Of a DNA stretch of 47,113 bases, positions 8,882-17,216 are shown in pieces (the stretch's first letter is position 1; each line of letters opens with the position of its first letter). The stretch comes from JAADHX01 sp964569385 (GTDB taxonomy: Bacteria > Actinomycetota > Acidimicrobiia > Acidimicrobiales > Poriferisodalaceae): NCBI GenBank assembly GCA_964569385.1, contig CAZMUM010000039.1, forward strand, positions 1 to 47,113, read 5' to 3'. The notes beneath the pieces are model-generated. The model made no database searches. It was not told the DNA's origin and saw only the letters and a list, made by a program, of their open reading frames with translations. Both the position numbers and the translations under genes were made by a program.

Positions 8882-10768
8882 TCAGCCGACCCGTGTCCAC
8901 ATGCCGCATTGGGCGTTCGCGCTGAACCCCACGTCGGTCGGCGCAATTGTGACTGTTGCCGATTCCGCTCGAGCAAACCCGGTCGCGATCCGGTGGTACT
9001 CGCTTTCGGGTGCGAAGTTTGCAAGGCGCCTCCACGAACAGTCAGTCGTTGCGCCTGGCGCTTGGGCCTCGCTCGTCCAGACGCCTGGCGAAATGTCGGA
9101 TCCGACGCGGTACTCGCCACTGCCGAACGGATCATCGGGTGACGATCGCCGCGACGTCAGGTCAGAAGTAAGAAGCGAACACCCGCTCAGGTGGACGGCG
9201 GCGTCGATCGGGAGAATCTCGATATAGGTGGGGTCTGAAAGGACACTCGAGCGCCAGCGGCTGTCAGAGATCGCCCTGGTTCCACCAAACCCGATTAGGC
9301 GCTCAACTTCGCAAGCATCACCAGTTGCCGCCACTCGCCACACACCTGGGGAGACGTCGATGCCAACGACCAAGGTGAGGTCTTGAGCATCTGGGGGCAT
9401 CACGTCGGCCGTGAGTGACGCAGTACTCGGGCTAAAGTCGAGCGACCAGGTGCCGCACTCTGGCGAGGTGGTGAAGTCGGTGTCGCTGGCGTCGAGAGTC
9501 ACGATTGTGTGGGAGCTGGTCACGGGGTTGTCGCTCTTTGGTATGTTCGCTCCGACTCGGAGGCTCCACGTGCAGCCAGAGCCGGCCGAACGAGCTCGGT
9601 AGGTCCCAGGGGCGATGTCCAGGCCGACGCGGTAAGTGCCAGGTCCGAAGTCGGACGGTTGCAGGGAGCCAGCGTCGAGGCCTTCACACACAACTCCGTC
9701 GCCATCAGTGTCGAGCCCAGCAGGGTCGCCGTAGAAAGGGGAGTAGGCGTCGAACCAGCGTTGGGCGTCGCCCTGGCTGGCAAAGTCCGAACAGTTCGAC
9801 GAATCGCCAGGGTCAGCTGGAATGGCTGGAGAGACCGACGGACCGGCGCGAGGGGCAACGCCCGGAAAGAAGCGAACCAGCGCTGGCTGTCCCGACGTCG
9901 TCGTGTTTCCGAATGGGAACAGGGTTCCATCTGATTGGACCATGATGTAGCCAGTCCGGTCACGAAGAACCGCTACCGACACAACGGGCGCTGGCGCCCC
10001 ACCCAACGGTTGGCGCGGCTTGGCCTGGAATCCAGGAATCGACCCGTGGAATGCAGACTCGCCGAAGTTGAATACTCCACCATCGGCGGCAACCAATAGG
10101 TAACCGCTGCCCTGGGGGATCAACCCTGTCATGGGCTCGGCAAGAGATGTGCCTCGTGGAAGAACGGCAGGCATAGAACCGAAGAACTCGGCATCACCGA
10201 ACGAGAACATGCCGCCATCCGCGCCGACTAGCCAATAGCCCTCGCCACTCGAAGTTGGGGCGATGCCGACAATCGATCCGCCGAGCTGAACGCCAGGAAG
10301 AATCTCCGGTATCGATCCGAGGAACACGGCATCACCAAACGCAAAGATGCCACCATCTTCACCGAGGAGGTAATAGCCAAGCCCAGACGGCGTCGGTGCC
10401 GAATCGATTATTGGTCCAGCGAGGCTCAGGTGAGACACGTCTCCAAAATGCCCAGCGTCGCCATAGGCAATCACTCGCCCTCTGTTGGTGAAAATCCAAT
10501 ATCCAAGGCCCGACGGCGTTACTGACATCGCCACCGCCAATTCGTCGCTGGCTAAGGCCGGCGAGCCTCCAAAATACGCTGCGTTGCCAAACGTATGAAC
10601 CCGTCCCACATCGTCCAGCACGTAGTAGCCAGACTCGTCGGTAGTGAACTCGACGTCAACCGCCACTGGTGCCGCCACCGACGCTTGAGCTGCCGACACC
10701 GGAAACAGACCGGCGGCCAGCAGCATCGATAGTCCCAACGATGCCCTTGTCAGAATTCTTCGATGCAC
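8882..10768 (-). CDS. Secreted propeller-type repeat protein with excalibur domain
   Basis: GTG start at 10766-10768 with a G-rich ribosome site about 8 bases upstream. The 628-residue protein has a signal peptide (residues 1 to about 30). Six or more repeats of about 45 residues follow, such as GYWLVGADGGMFSFGDAEFFGS, up to about residue 310. The excalibur calcium-binding motif (NCSDF, DPAGLDTDGDGVVCEG) lies at about 325-365. Three C-terminal repeats of the form GTYRVGLDIAPGTYRA and GEYRVGSDISPGVW contain paired cysteines. The protein is exported and probably wall-associated, with no detectable catalytic residues. The propeller repeats are shared with the 880-residue protein at 28929-31571. 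Confidence 0.85.
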   Translation of the reverse strand: MHRRILTRASLGLSMLLAAGLFPVSAAQASVAAPVAVDVEFTTDESGYYVLDDVGRVHTFGNAAYFGGSPALASDELAVAMSVTPSGLGYWIFTNRGRVIAYGDAGHFGDVSHLSLAGPIIDSAPTPSGLGYYLLGEDGGIFAFGDAVFLGSIPEILPGVQLGGSIVGIAPTSSGEGYWLVGADGGMFSFGDAEFFGSMPAVLPRGTSLAEPMTGLIPQGSGYLLVAADGGVFNFGESAFHGSIPGFQAKPRQPLGGAPAPVVSVAVLRDRTGYIMVQSDGTLFPFGNTTTSGQPALVRFFPGVAPRAGPSVSPAIPADPGDSSNCSDFASQGDAQRWFDAYSPFYGDPAGLDTDGDGVVCEGLDAGSLQPSDFGPGTYRVGLDIAPGTYRARSAGSGCTWSLRVGANIPKSDNPVTSSHTIVTLDASDTDFTTSPECGTWSLDFSPSTASLTADVMPPDAQDLTLVVGIDVSPGVWRVAATGDACEVERLIGFGGTRAISDSRWRSSVLSDPTYIEILPIDAAVHLSGCSLLTSDLTSRRSSPDDPFGSGEYRVGSDISPGVWTSEAQAPGATTDCSWRRLANFAPESEYHRIATGFARAESATVTIAPTDVGFSANAQCGMWTRVG

Positions 10769-10868
10769 CGAATATTCCCCCCATGCCTCACCCGATACTA
10801 GAGCGGTCGGATGGGCACTTCAACGCGTCTGTCAGTTGCCGATCAGCTAAGGCCTGGAGCAGTGCGAC

Positions 10869-12497
10869 TCAGTTGCACATCTGGGTGACGGCGCCCACTG
10901 GGTTGTAGACGTTCGGTCGCAGGTTCGGATCTTGGGTTGGGTGGAAGTTGATGGTGATCTCGTCGACGAGGGTCATGTAACCGTAGATCACCTGGTCCGG
11001 GCCGACCCAGGGCCATGTTTCGTCGACATATTCGTCCCCAGACGATAGCGACCAGAACGTGGCATTGAAGTCTCCCAAGATCTCGATGCCGCAATAGCTG
11101 CTGAGTGGATATCGATATGTGACACCAACCTCGAGATTCGACCCTGAACGAACGATCGGAATGTCGAGGACCGCGAGGTTGAGGGGCTCTCGCTCCGGCG
11201 GCGCATCCACCGATTCCCACGAATACACCACAAGTTGATCGAGCGAATCGACGATCGCTACACCGCCTCCAACGTCCACGAGCTCAGCAATCTGTAGCCC
11301 GATGGATGGGTCGAAGTCTCGAATCTCGACTTCGACCCAGGCCCTACCGTCGACGCTTCTTAAGAGCATGGGCTCGAAGCTCCGGCCGGCCCGGCAGCCT
11401 TCTAAGTCGAGGTAGCAGCGGTCTGCTTCCTCTTGGGAACTGTCAAAGTTTCGCCCGGTCGCGGCCCACAGCGCGCCGCCGGCCGCGACTACTGAGTCGA
11501 TCGCTTCGTCCAACCCGTAGGCGATCGAGAGATCCAATTGGGCTTGCGTCCAGGTCAGGCCACTGTCGGGCGACCAGATGATCATTGGATCGCGATTCGC
11601 TGTCAGTTGAAGGCTTACCTCGGTTGTGCTTTCTCCAACGCCGACGATCACGTTACCGAGTACCGCCAGTTCACTTATGACGCGGTCGCCTGCTGGCGGT
11701 CCATCGACCACGACCTCGTGTCGTGCCCATGTGCGGCCATCATCGATTGAGCGCCACATCGCGCCGCGCCCACCCATTGAACCGACCGCGAGAAGAGTCC
11801 CATCAACTTCGGCGATGCTCGAAACGCGGCCGAAAGGACCGACGACTTCAATCTCGGATTGAAACCATGTGGCCCCGTCGGAGGAAGTCCAGACTGCTGG
11901 TACCGATCGAGGTCCTTCGTCTTCGAGATCGGACATGTAGTCGACCGCTCCGCCAGCAAGCAGGCGGTTGCCGACCGCGTGCATCGTGCCGACCGAGACT
12001 TGTTCGCCGGGTAGAGCCCATGCCACTTCGGTTAAGCGGTTCCACCGTGTGCCGTTTGCACTCTGCCAAACAATCGGGTTAGCCGCGCCGCGATCACTGA
12101 CCATCGTCAAAGTGCCGTTCAAGAGTGCGAGATGACCAGGCGAAGTGGCGTCAGGTATTGGAACACTCTCACCTGATCCATCGGTTCGCCGAACTGCAAC
12201 CTGGCCATTTCGCGCTGACACGACGATGACAATGCCGCCTTCGCCTGCGATGGAGTATGAGTCAGACTCCGGAGCGCGGCGATCCAGAGTGTGGACCGAC
12301 CATGCGTCAGCCGGACGTTCTGGGGGCTCAGAGACGGAGCTCAAACTCGGCTCCGCCACCGGCTCAGTCTGCTTGGTCGTGGGCTGGCGGTCGGTGCCGA
12401 TCTGAGTAGGCGGTTCATCTGGCGTCGTCGCTGAACAGCCAGCGGCGATTAGCACAATTGTCATGACAACAACTGCTCCGTACACCTCGTGTCTCAC
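10869..12497 (-). CDS. Sialidase/BNR-repeat-like lipoprotein
   Basis: A GTG start (12495-12497) gives 542 residues beginning with a short signal sequence and the lipobox IAAGC at about residue 20, then a Ser/Thr/Pro-rich stretch. The body holds several Asp-box (BNR) type motifs: WRSIDDGRTWARH, WSPDSGLTWTQ, VWTSSDGATWFQ and LRSVDGRAWVE. These are seen in beta-propeller proteins of the sialidase/photosystem-stability-factor superfamily. The Arg triad of a true sialidase is not evident, so an adhesive or sensory propeller is more likely than an enzyme. The final 110 residues have two Cys and no recognised fold. It lies 100 bases upstream of the excalibur protein on the same strand. Confidence 0.75.
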   Translation of the reverse strand: MRHEVYGAVVVMTIVLIAAGCSATTPDEPPTQIGTDRQPTTKQTEPVAEPSLSSVSEPPERPADAWSVHTLDRRAPESDSYSIAGEGGIVIVVSARNGQVAVRRTDGSGESVPIPDATSPGHLALLNGTLTMVSDRGAANPIVWQSANGTRWNRLTEVAWALPGEQVSVGTMHAVGNRLLAGGAVDYMSDLEDEGPRSVPAVWTSSDGATWFQSEIEVVGPFGRVSSIAEVDGTLLAVGSMGGRGAMWRSIDDGRTWARHEVVVDGPPAGDRVISELAVLGNVIVGVGESTTEVSLQLTANRDPMIIWSPDSGLTWTQAQLDLSIAYGLDEAIDSVVAAGGALWAATGRNFDSSQEEADRCYLDLEGCRAGRSFEPMLLRSVDGRAWVEVEIRDFDPSIGLQIAELVDVGGGVAIVDSLDQLVVYSWESVDAPPEREPLNLAVLDIPIVRSGSNLEVGVTYRYPLSSYCGIEILGDFNATFWSLSSGDEYVDETWPWVGPDQVIYGYMTLVDEITINFHPTQDPNLRPNVYNPVGAVTQMCN

Positions 12498-12613
12498 AGG
12501 CCCAACTTAGACCGTCGCTGAGCTCAGCGACACGCCAGCCCGACGGCGGCGGAGCCTGACTGATGCTGAAAGGGTGAGTCATTGTTCGTTGAACTAGCGC
12601 ACTCAGCCGACAA

Positions 12614-13045
12614 GTGGACGGTGCGATCGAAACGAATGAAGCTGGCGCTATGACCTCGTCTGATACTGATCCACGATTTGCGATCGATGACATCCGCACG
12701 TTCGTACCGGCGCAGGACTTTAACCAGTCAAAGGCGTTCTATGAGGTCCTTGGGTGGACGACTGTCTGGGCCGACGATGACGGCCTAGCGCTCATGGAAT
12801 TGGGTGGGTATCGCTTCATGCTCCAGGACTACTACGTACAGCAGTGGGCGGAGAATTTCATGTTGACGATCGTTGTTGCCGATGCGAAAGCTTGGTACGA
12901 GCGGGTTATTGGGGTGATCGAGCACGGCGATTACAGCGCTGCACGGGCAGCCGCGCCCAAGGTCGAGGCCTGGGGAGCAACTGTGACCTACGTCTGGGAT
13001 CCATGCGGTGTGCTGTTGCACTTCACACAGTTCAACTCTTCGTAG
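12614..13045 (+). CDS. VOC (glyoxalase/bleomycin-resistance) family protein
   Basis: The product has the paired beta-alpha-beta-beta-beta units of the vicinal-oxygen-chelate fold: IRTFVPAQDFNQSKAFYEVLGW near the N-terminus, GYRFMLQDYYV in the middle and a terminal VTYVWDPCGVLLHFTQF. The GTG at 12614 has no ribosome site; the ATG at 12650 gives 131 residues starting closer to the domain and may be the real start. Such proteins bind metals or sequester antibiotics, and the substrate cannot be predicted. It is convergent with the interrupted methyltransferase (stop at 13057). Confidence 0.8.
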   Translation: MDGAIETNEAGAMTSSDTDPRFAIDDIRTFVPAQDFNQSKAFYEVLGWTTVWADDDGLALMELGGYRFMLQDYYVQQWAENFMLTIVVADAKAWYERVIGVIEHGDYSAARAAAPKVEAWGATVTYVWDPCGVLLHFTQFNSS

Positions 13046-13056
13046 TTGGGCGTCGA

Positions 13057-13848
13057 TTAGCGGGTGGCGTAGTAGCGGTACCGCGAGAGAAGCCCATCTT
13101 CGATTGTGCTGAGCTTTTCGTGACGGGATCGAAGACGCTCGGTGTAGGCGTCGGCACCGATGACGGCACGCATTGCTTCTGCATGTCGCTCGGTAGCAGC
13201 GATCCATCGCAGCATCGTGGCCCGGTATTCCTCGGTGTCGTCGCGCGCTTCGATGTCGACGAAACCCGCGGTGCGAAGCATGCTCTGGTAGCTGGTCCGC
13301 ACCGCGGTTGCGGGCGGACCGCTGCTGTTAGCCCGGCGCCTACGCGCGGGCGATAGCCCAGGGGTCGGTTGAATGGTATGGAACACCATGCGGCCGCCTG
13401 GCCGCAACACCCGTCTACACGCCCTCAGCACGGAGAGCTTGGCGGACAGTCAACACATGACATCGGCGTGGACGATCGCATCTACCGATCTGGGCCGCAG
13501 GGGGATTGCGTCGGCGCTTGCCTGAATCGCCCACGAGCGCTGCAACAGCCCATCTCTTGTGCTTCTTTGGCGGGCTACCTGGACGCCCCCAAGCGCAAGA
13601 TCGACACCGACCACAGCGCACCCGTGCTCCTTGGCGAGATAGAGGCCAGGCCAGCCACAACCTGCGCCAACGTCCAACAACAGTTGCCCGGGTCTGAGAC
13701 GCAGATCGTTGCCCATCTCGTCGGCTTGGTCTGAGGTTGTGTAGGCGGTGGCTTGGTAGTCGGTGCCAAGTGCCTCGCGCTCGACCTCTAGCAAAGTCTC
13801 GTCTCCGGTGACGGCGTACCGCTGCTTGAATCGCTCGACATCGTCCAT
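13057..13848 (-). pseudogene. Class I SAM-dependent methyltransferase interrupted by a single in-frame TGA
   Basis: Starts ATG 13846-13848 with GGGAG 6 bases upstream (MDDVERFKQRY). The SAM motif LLLDVGAGCGWPGLYLA and the acidic GVDLALGG are intact. At 13450-13452 a TGA interrupts the frame (reading ADVMC-stop-LSAKLSVL), after which the same frame stays open for about 131 codons with RACRRVLRPGGRM, the usual post-motif II strand, and a normal C-terminus ending at 13057. No frameshift is needed. From memory, homologues often have a second Cys at this place, so a TGC/TGT to TGA change or a UGA recoding are both possible. It is most simply a nonsense pseudogene; see findings. Confidence 0.7.
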
Positions 13849-13943
13849 GGTGTTCTCCCGGCGAGTCACCCTAGTTGGAGGTAAGCCCAACCTGATCTCA
13901 GCCGACTTAACTGGCGGTATGGCTATAGGTGACTGAGTGAATA

Positions 13944-13962
13944 GCTATCAGTTAACGATAGC
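13944..13962. promoter_or_regulatory. Inverted repeat upstream of CcdA-like antitoxin, candidate operator
   Basis: GCTATC (13944-13949) and GATAGC (13957-13962) are perfect inverted arms around AGTTAAC, which itself contains the palindrome GTTAAC. The site ends 10 bases before the preferred ATG at 13973, where an autoregulating antitoxin complex would bind. Confidence 0.45.
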
Positions 13963-13972
13963 ATCTGCTGCT

Positions 13973-14182
13973 ATGGCAACGATGCGCACAACCTTTTCTC
14001 TAGACGAGTCTTTGGCGGAGCAGGCGCGCCGACTTGAGGTCAACATTTCAGCAGCAGCCAGACAGGGGGTCTCCGCGGCGGTGCGTGCTGCACTGGCCGA
14101 ATCCGATCGAGCGGCGTACAAGCGCACGCCCGAGACGGTCGACGATTTCTGGTCAGAGGCCGAGGCCTGGAGCGCGGAGTGA
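13973..14182 (+). CDS. CcdA-like antitoxin of type II toxin-antitoxin module
   Basis: The 69-residue product from ATG 13973 (MATMRTTFSLDESLAEQA) has a ribbon-helix-helix-like N-terminus and a charged C-terminal tail (TPETVDDFWSEAEAW) of the kind that wraps the toxin. A GTG at 13937 would add 12 residues but would place the inverted-repeat operator inside the coding region, so the ATG is preferred. The stop TGA overlaps the toxin GTG by 4 bases, so the two are translationally coupled. The pairing with a MazF-fold toxin is common in actinobacteria. Autoregulation through 13944-13962 is inferred. Confidence 0.75.
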   Translation: MATMRTTFSLDESLAEQARRLEVNISAAARQGVSAAVRAALAESDRAAYKRTPETVDDFWSEAEAWSAE

Positions 14183-14487
14183 ATCGGGGCGAGGTATGGC
14201 TCGCACAGGTAGGGCGAAAGCGTCGACCGGTGCTGGTTCTGACGCGGACTGAGGTGCTCGATGTGCGTCTGTTGGTAACCGTGGCCGAGATAACCGGGGC
14301 GATTCGAGGGCTTGCCACCGAAGTCGACTTCGACCATAGCGAGGTCGGTCTTGATCGAACGTCGGTCATCAACTGCGACGGGTTGCATACCATCGCTCAG
14401 AGCTCACTTACGCAGCGAGTCGGAGCGGTCGACGACGAGACAATCAGCCGTGTTTGTTCGGCCGTGAACTATGCGTTGGGTTGCTAG
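14179..14487 (+). CDS. MazF/PemK-like mRNA interferase toxin
   Basis: The 102-residue protein starts MNRGEVWLAQVGRKRRPVLVLTR, the classical MazF/PemK opening in which the R-RPVLV segment forms the RNA-binding groove. It continues with VTVAEITGAIRG and SVINCDGLHTI. Length and order match the SH3-barrel CcdB/MazF superfamily. Members cleave mRNA at short sequences or, less often, poison gyrase. The GTG start overlaps the antitoxin stop by 4 bases. A strong hairpin lies about 110 bases downstream. Confidence 0.85.
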   Translation: MNRGEVWLAQVGRKRRPVLVLTRTEVLDVRLLVTVAEITGAIRGLATEVDFDHSEVGLDRTSVINCDGLHTIAQSSLTQRVGAVDDETISRVCSAVNYALGC

Positions 14488-14599
14488 CGGCCTGTTCCTC
14501 ACTGCATTAACCGAGGACTCTGACGCCGATGGTTGGTTGCACGTCAGGCTCGGACGAGAACCTCCAGCGAGTTAGGAGGCAACGGCCGCCGCTCCGGAA

Positions 14600-14640
14600 T
14601 TGATGCGTTTAGCCACATCGAGTGTGGCTAGAAGCATCAA
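14600..14640. terminator. Two-tier hairpin between convergent genes, probable bidirectional terminator
   Basis: TTGATGC (14600-14606) pairs with GCATCAA (14634-14640), and TAGCCACA (14610-14617) pairs with TGTGGCTA (14623-14630). They are separated by a symmetric GTT/GAA internal loop and capped by TCGAG. It lies between the stops of the MazF-like toxin (+) and the LLM oxidoreductase (-). No T-run follows, so termination is inferred from position and symmetry. Confidence 0.5.
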
Positions 14641-14665
14641 CTTCCAACGCAGTAGCGGACGCGTC

Positions 14666-15706
14666 TCACATGTCACCTGGCCAGCTCACGTCCTGGCCGT
14701 TGGCGTCCGCTAGGAGGTCGATAGAGGTCAACCGCTGCTCGATGGTTGGTGACGGATGCACCGTGATGACCTCGTCGGCGCCGGCTTGTTTGGCGAAGTT
14801 CTGAACGTAGCTGTGCACCGCATCTGGAGGGCCCGCGGTGGTGTAGTGCATCATCTGGGCGATGTGTTGGCCTTGCGGTGAAGTAAGGACTTGCTCGGCC
14901 TCGTCTGCGGTGAGCTCGCGGGGGACCCGCAGCATTCGGCCAACCCGGCGCCTGGCAACTTCGCGGAACTGGCGTTGCGCATCGTCGTCGGTGTCGGCTG
15001 CGATCACGTTGACACCCGCTATGACGTAGGGCTCGGCGAGCTGATCTGATGGTTTGAACTCGCGCCGGTACAACGCCACAGCTTCGAGAAGGTGAGTCGG
15101 AGCGAAATGGGAGGCGAATCCGTACGGCAGGCCAAGCATTGCTGCGAGCTGGGCCCCGAACAGCGACGAGCCGAGGATGTAGAGCGGCACATTCGTTCCG
15201 GCGCCCGGTACAGCCACTACGCCCGGAACTCTCGACTCGCCTTGAAGATAGGCCTGTAGCTCGACAACGTCTTGTGGAAAGTGATCAGAGTCCTGTGGGC
15301 TTACCCGCATGGCTCGCATTGTGTTCTGGTCGGTGCCTGGCGCTCGGCCCAACCCAAGGTCGATGCGACCTGGGTGGAGCGTCGCAAGGGTTCCGAACTG
15401 TTCAGCGATCACGAGCGGGGAGTGGTTGGGCAGCATCACACCGCCAGAACCGAGGCGGATCGTGGACGTATGCGCGGCGACGTGAGCAATCAGCACGCTG
15501 GTGGCCGAAGACGCAATCGTCGCCATGTTGTGGTGTTCGGCGTACCAAATGCGTCGGTAACCACGCTGCTCGGCCCGTTGGGCAATGACCACACTGTTCT
15601 TGAACGCGTCGGCGGCTGTTTCGTCCTTGCCAACGATCGCTAGATCTAGGATCGACAGCGGTATCGGCTGTTCGTTTTCAGGGTTGTCCGACATGGCCAA
15701 CAGCAT
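14666..15706 (-). CDS. LLM-class flavin-dependent oxidoreductase (MsnO8-type)
   Basis: The 346-residue protein opens with PIPLSILDLAIVGKD, then IWYAEHHNMATIASS, IRLGSGGVMLPNHSPLVIAEQFGTL and RIDLGLGRAPGTD. These are characteristic of the bacterial luciferase-like oxidoreductase subgroup MsnO8. It has the TIM-barrel fold and uses reduced FMN or F420 with molecular oxygen or a small substrate, which cannot be named here. An in-frame ATG four codons in (MSDNPENEQ) is an alternative start; neither has a good ribosome site. It is monocistronic, ending near the hairpin at 14600-14640. Confidence 0.9.
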   Translation of the reverse strand: MLLAMSDNPENEQPIPLSILDLAIVGKDETAADAFKNSVVIAQRAEQRGYRRIWYAEHHNMATIASSATSVLIAHVAAHTSTIRLGSGGVMLPNHSPLVIAEQFGTLATLHPGRIDLGLGRAPGTDQNTMRAMRVSPQDSDHFPQDVVELQAYLQGESRVPGVVAVPGAGTNVPLYILGSSLFGAQLAAMLGLPYGFASHFAPTHLLEAVALYRREFKPSDQLAEPYVIAGVNVIAADTDDDAQRQFREVARRRVGRMLRVPRELTADEAEQVLTSPQGQHIAQMMHYTTAGPPDAVHSYVQNFAKQAGADEVITVHPSPTIEQRLTSIDLLADANGQDVSWPGDM

Positions 15707-15793
15707 GCCTGATCTCTGTGGCTCTGTACGTTAGCTGCGCCTAGAACTTGGTTCCCTTCGTGCAACTGAACGGCCCGCCGACCGGTAAGTCGA

Positions 15794-17056
15794 TTATCCC
15801 CAGAAAGCGCAGATCGGGATAGCGAGAATACTGTCGTCGATCCGAAACACCTCGGGTCCGGTGTGAACAACAGCACCCACAACGAAGCGGTCGGGGAATT
15901 TGCTGCGGAGCCACCGTAGGTGTTTCGCGTCACCCTCGGTTGGTGAAGCTGAGGCCTTGATCTCAAGCGCTATCAGGTTTCCGCCGGGGATCTCGATGAC
16001 GATGTCTATCTCTTCCCGCCCGCCTTTGGTTCTGAGATGATGCACCCGCACTCGACGAGATGTGAGGGCAATCTCGGGCCTGAGTTGGGCCATGACGAAC
16101 GTGTCGATGGTGCGACCGATAAGATCAGAATCAGCCAAGACGGTGTCGACGGATGCGTCGAGCGCCGCGGCCATGAGGGCGCCATCGACAACGTAGCGTT
16201 TTGGGGTCTTGACAAGTCGATCTAGTCGGTTGCTCGTCCAAGCAGGTATCGACTCGGTAACAAACAGTCTGGCGAGAAGCTCATCGTAGATGTCGGCCGT
16301 AATGCGAGTGATGCCAGTGGCGTCGTAGAGGGTCTTGTGTTGCGGTATCCCCGCCGAGTTAGCCGAGAGAGACTCGAAGTACCTAGACAATTTGTATTGA
16401 TCGCGCGAGGCCACGAGCGAGTGACTGTCCCGGGTGAGGAGTTGGTCGAGATAGCTGTCGATCCAAACATCTCGCATTTCGCTATGACCCTCGATCACAA
16501 GCCCGGGGTATCCTCCTCGTAAGGCCGCGGTGATGTAGTCGCGAAGGTCCGGCCGGGTTACTGGCAACGTCAGAGCGTCGAGATCGTTGGCTTCGAGTCG
16601 CTCCAGAAATGTTTGGCTCGAAGGGGTGATTAACCCTAGGAACTCCCGTTCCGTTAGCCCGTACATATGGGTGCGGATGAGTCGGCCTGTGCCTGGCCAT
16701 GTCTGATGTTCGAGTTCGCCGCGAACGCTGCCTGTGAGGATAAATCGTCCCGGTCGCGGATCGTCATCGACCGCTCGTTTCACCGCGCCGAGTACGTCTG
16801 GTACCTCCTGCCACTCGTCCAAGAGGATTGGCTCCGGTCGGCCGCGAAGTGCTGCGTCCGGGTCGGCAACGAATGCCGCTGACTGAGCCTTCTGATCTAG
16901 GCGGACCACGCTCTTGGCGTATCGCCGAGCCGTCGTCGTCTTGCCCGTAGCTCGGGGTCCATTTACGAGAACAGCCGGAAACCGTTGTAGCAAGGTCATC
17001 AAGTACGAGTCGACTATCCGTGCACGATAAGTCGGCTTGACTTCTGCTGAACTCAT
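15794..17056 (-). CDS. DUF4143-type P-loop ATPase
   Basis: A 420-residue protein with Walker A LVNGPRATGKTTTARRY at about residue 32, Walker B-like PILLDEWQEVPD near 95 and the sensor FILTGSVRGELEH near 130. A C-terminal DUF4143 region follows, ending with the PD-(D/E)XK-like EEIDIVIEIPGGNLIALEIKA. This D-E-K arrangement is usual in the family and hints at a nuclease fold. Members are stand-alone ATPases of unknown role, often in accessory DNA. The gene is complete and has no obvious partner. Confidence 0.85.
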   Translation of the reverse strand: MSSAEVKPTYRARIVDSYLMTLLQRFPAVLVNGPRATGKTTTARRYAKSVVRLDQKAQSAAFVADPDAALRGRPEPILLDEWQEVPDVLGAVKRAVDDDPRPGRFILTGSVRGELEHQTWPGTGRLIRTHMYGLTEREFLGLITPSSQTFLERLEANDLDALTLPVTRPDLRDYITAALRGGYPGLVIEGHSEMRDVWIDSYLDQLLTRDSHSLVASRDQYKLSRYFESLSANSAGIPQHKTLYDATGITRITADIYDELLARLFVTESIPAWTSNRLDRLVKTPKRYVVDGALMAAALDASVDTVLADSDLIGRTIDTFVMAQLRPEIALTSRRVRVHHLRTKGGREEIDIVIEIPGGNLIALEIKASASPTEGDAKHLRWLRSKFPDRFVVGAVVHTGPEVFRIDDSILAIPICAFWG

Positions 17057-17074
17057 GACTTCAGCTTAGTCGGC

Positions 17075-17137
17075 TATCTATCTGGACCAACTACGAGTAT
17101 CTATTTGGACCAAGCGAGGCTACGGATCTGGACCCAA
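17075..17137 (-). repeat. Three short direct repeats, possible IS21-like terminal remnant
   Basis: On the plus strand TATCTATCTGGACCAA (17075-17090) and TATCTATTTGGACCAA (17098-17113) differ by one base, and a shorter related GGATCTGGACCCAA follows (17124-17137). Spacing is about 23-26 bases. Multiple direct repeats of this kind occur at the ends of IS21-family elements. No transposase is adjacent, so this is a weak inference. The surrounding 17057-17216 has no gene. Confidence 0.3.
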
Positions 17138-17216
17138 CCGAAGTGCGTGCGAGCGTGCCTTCGAACCGTTGAGCGAGACCATTCATCACCCAGTGCGGTC
17201 GGTAGCTCGCACTTGA

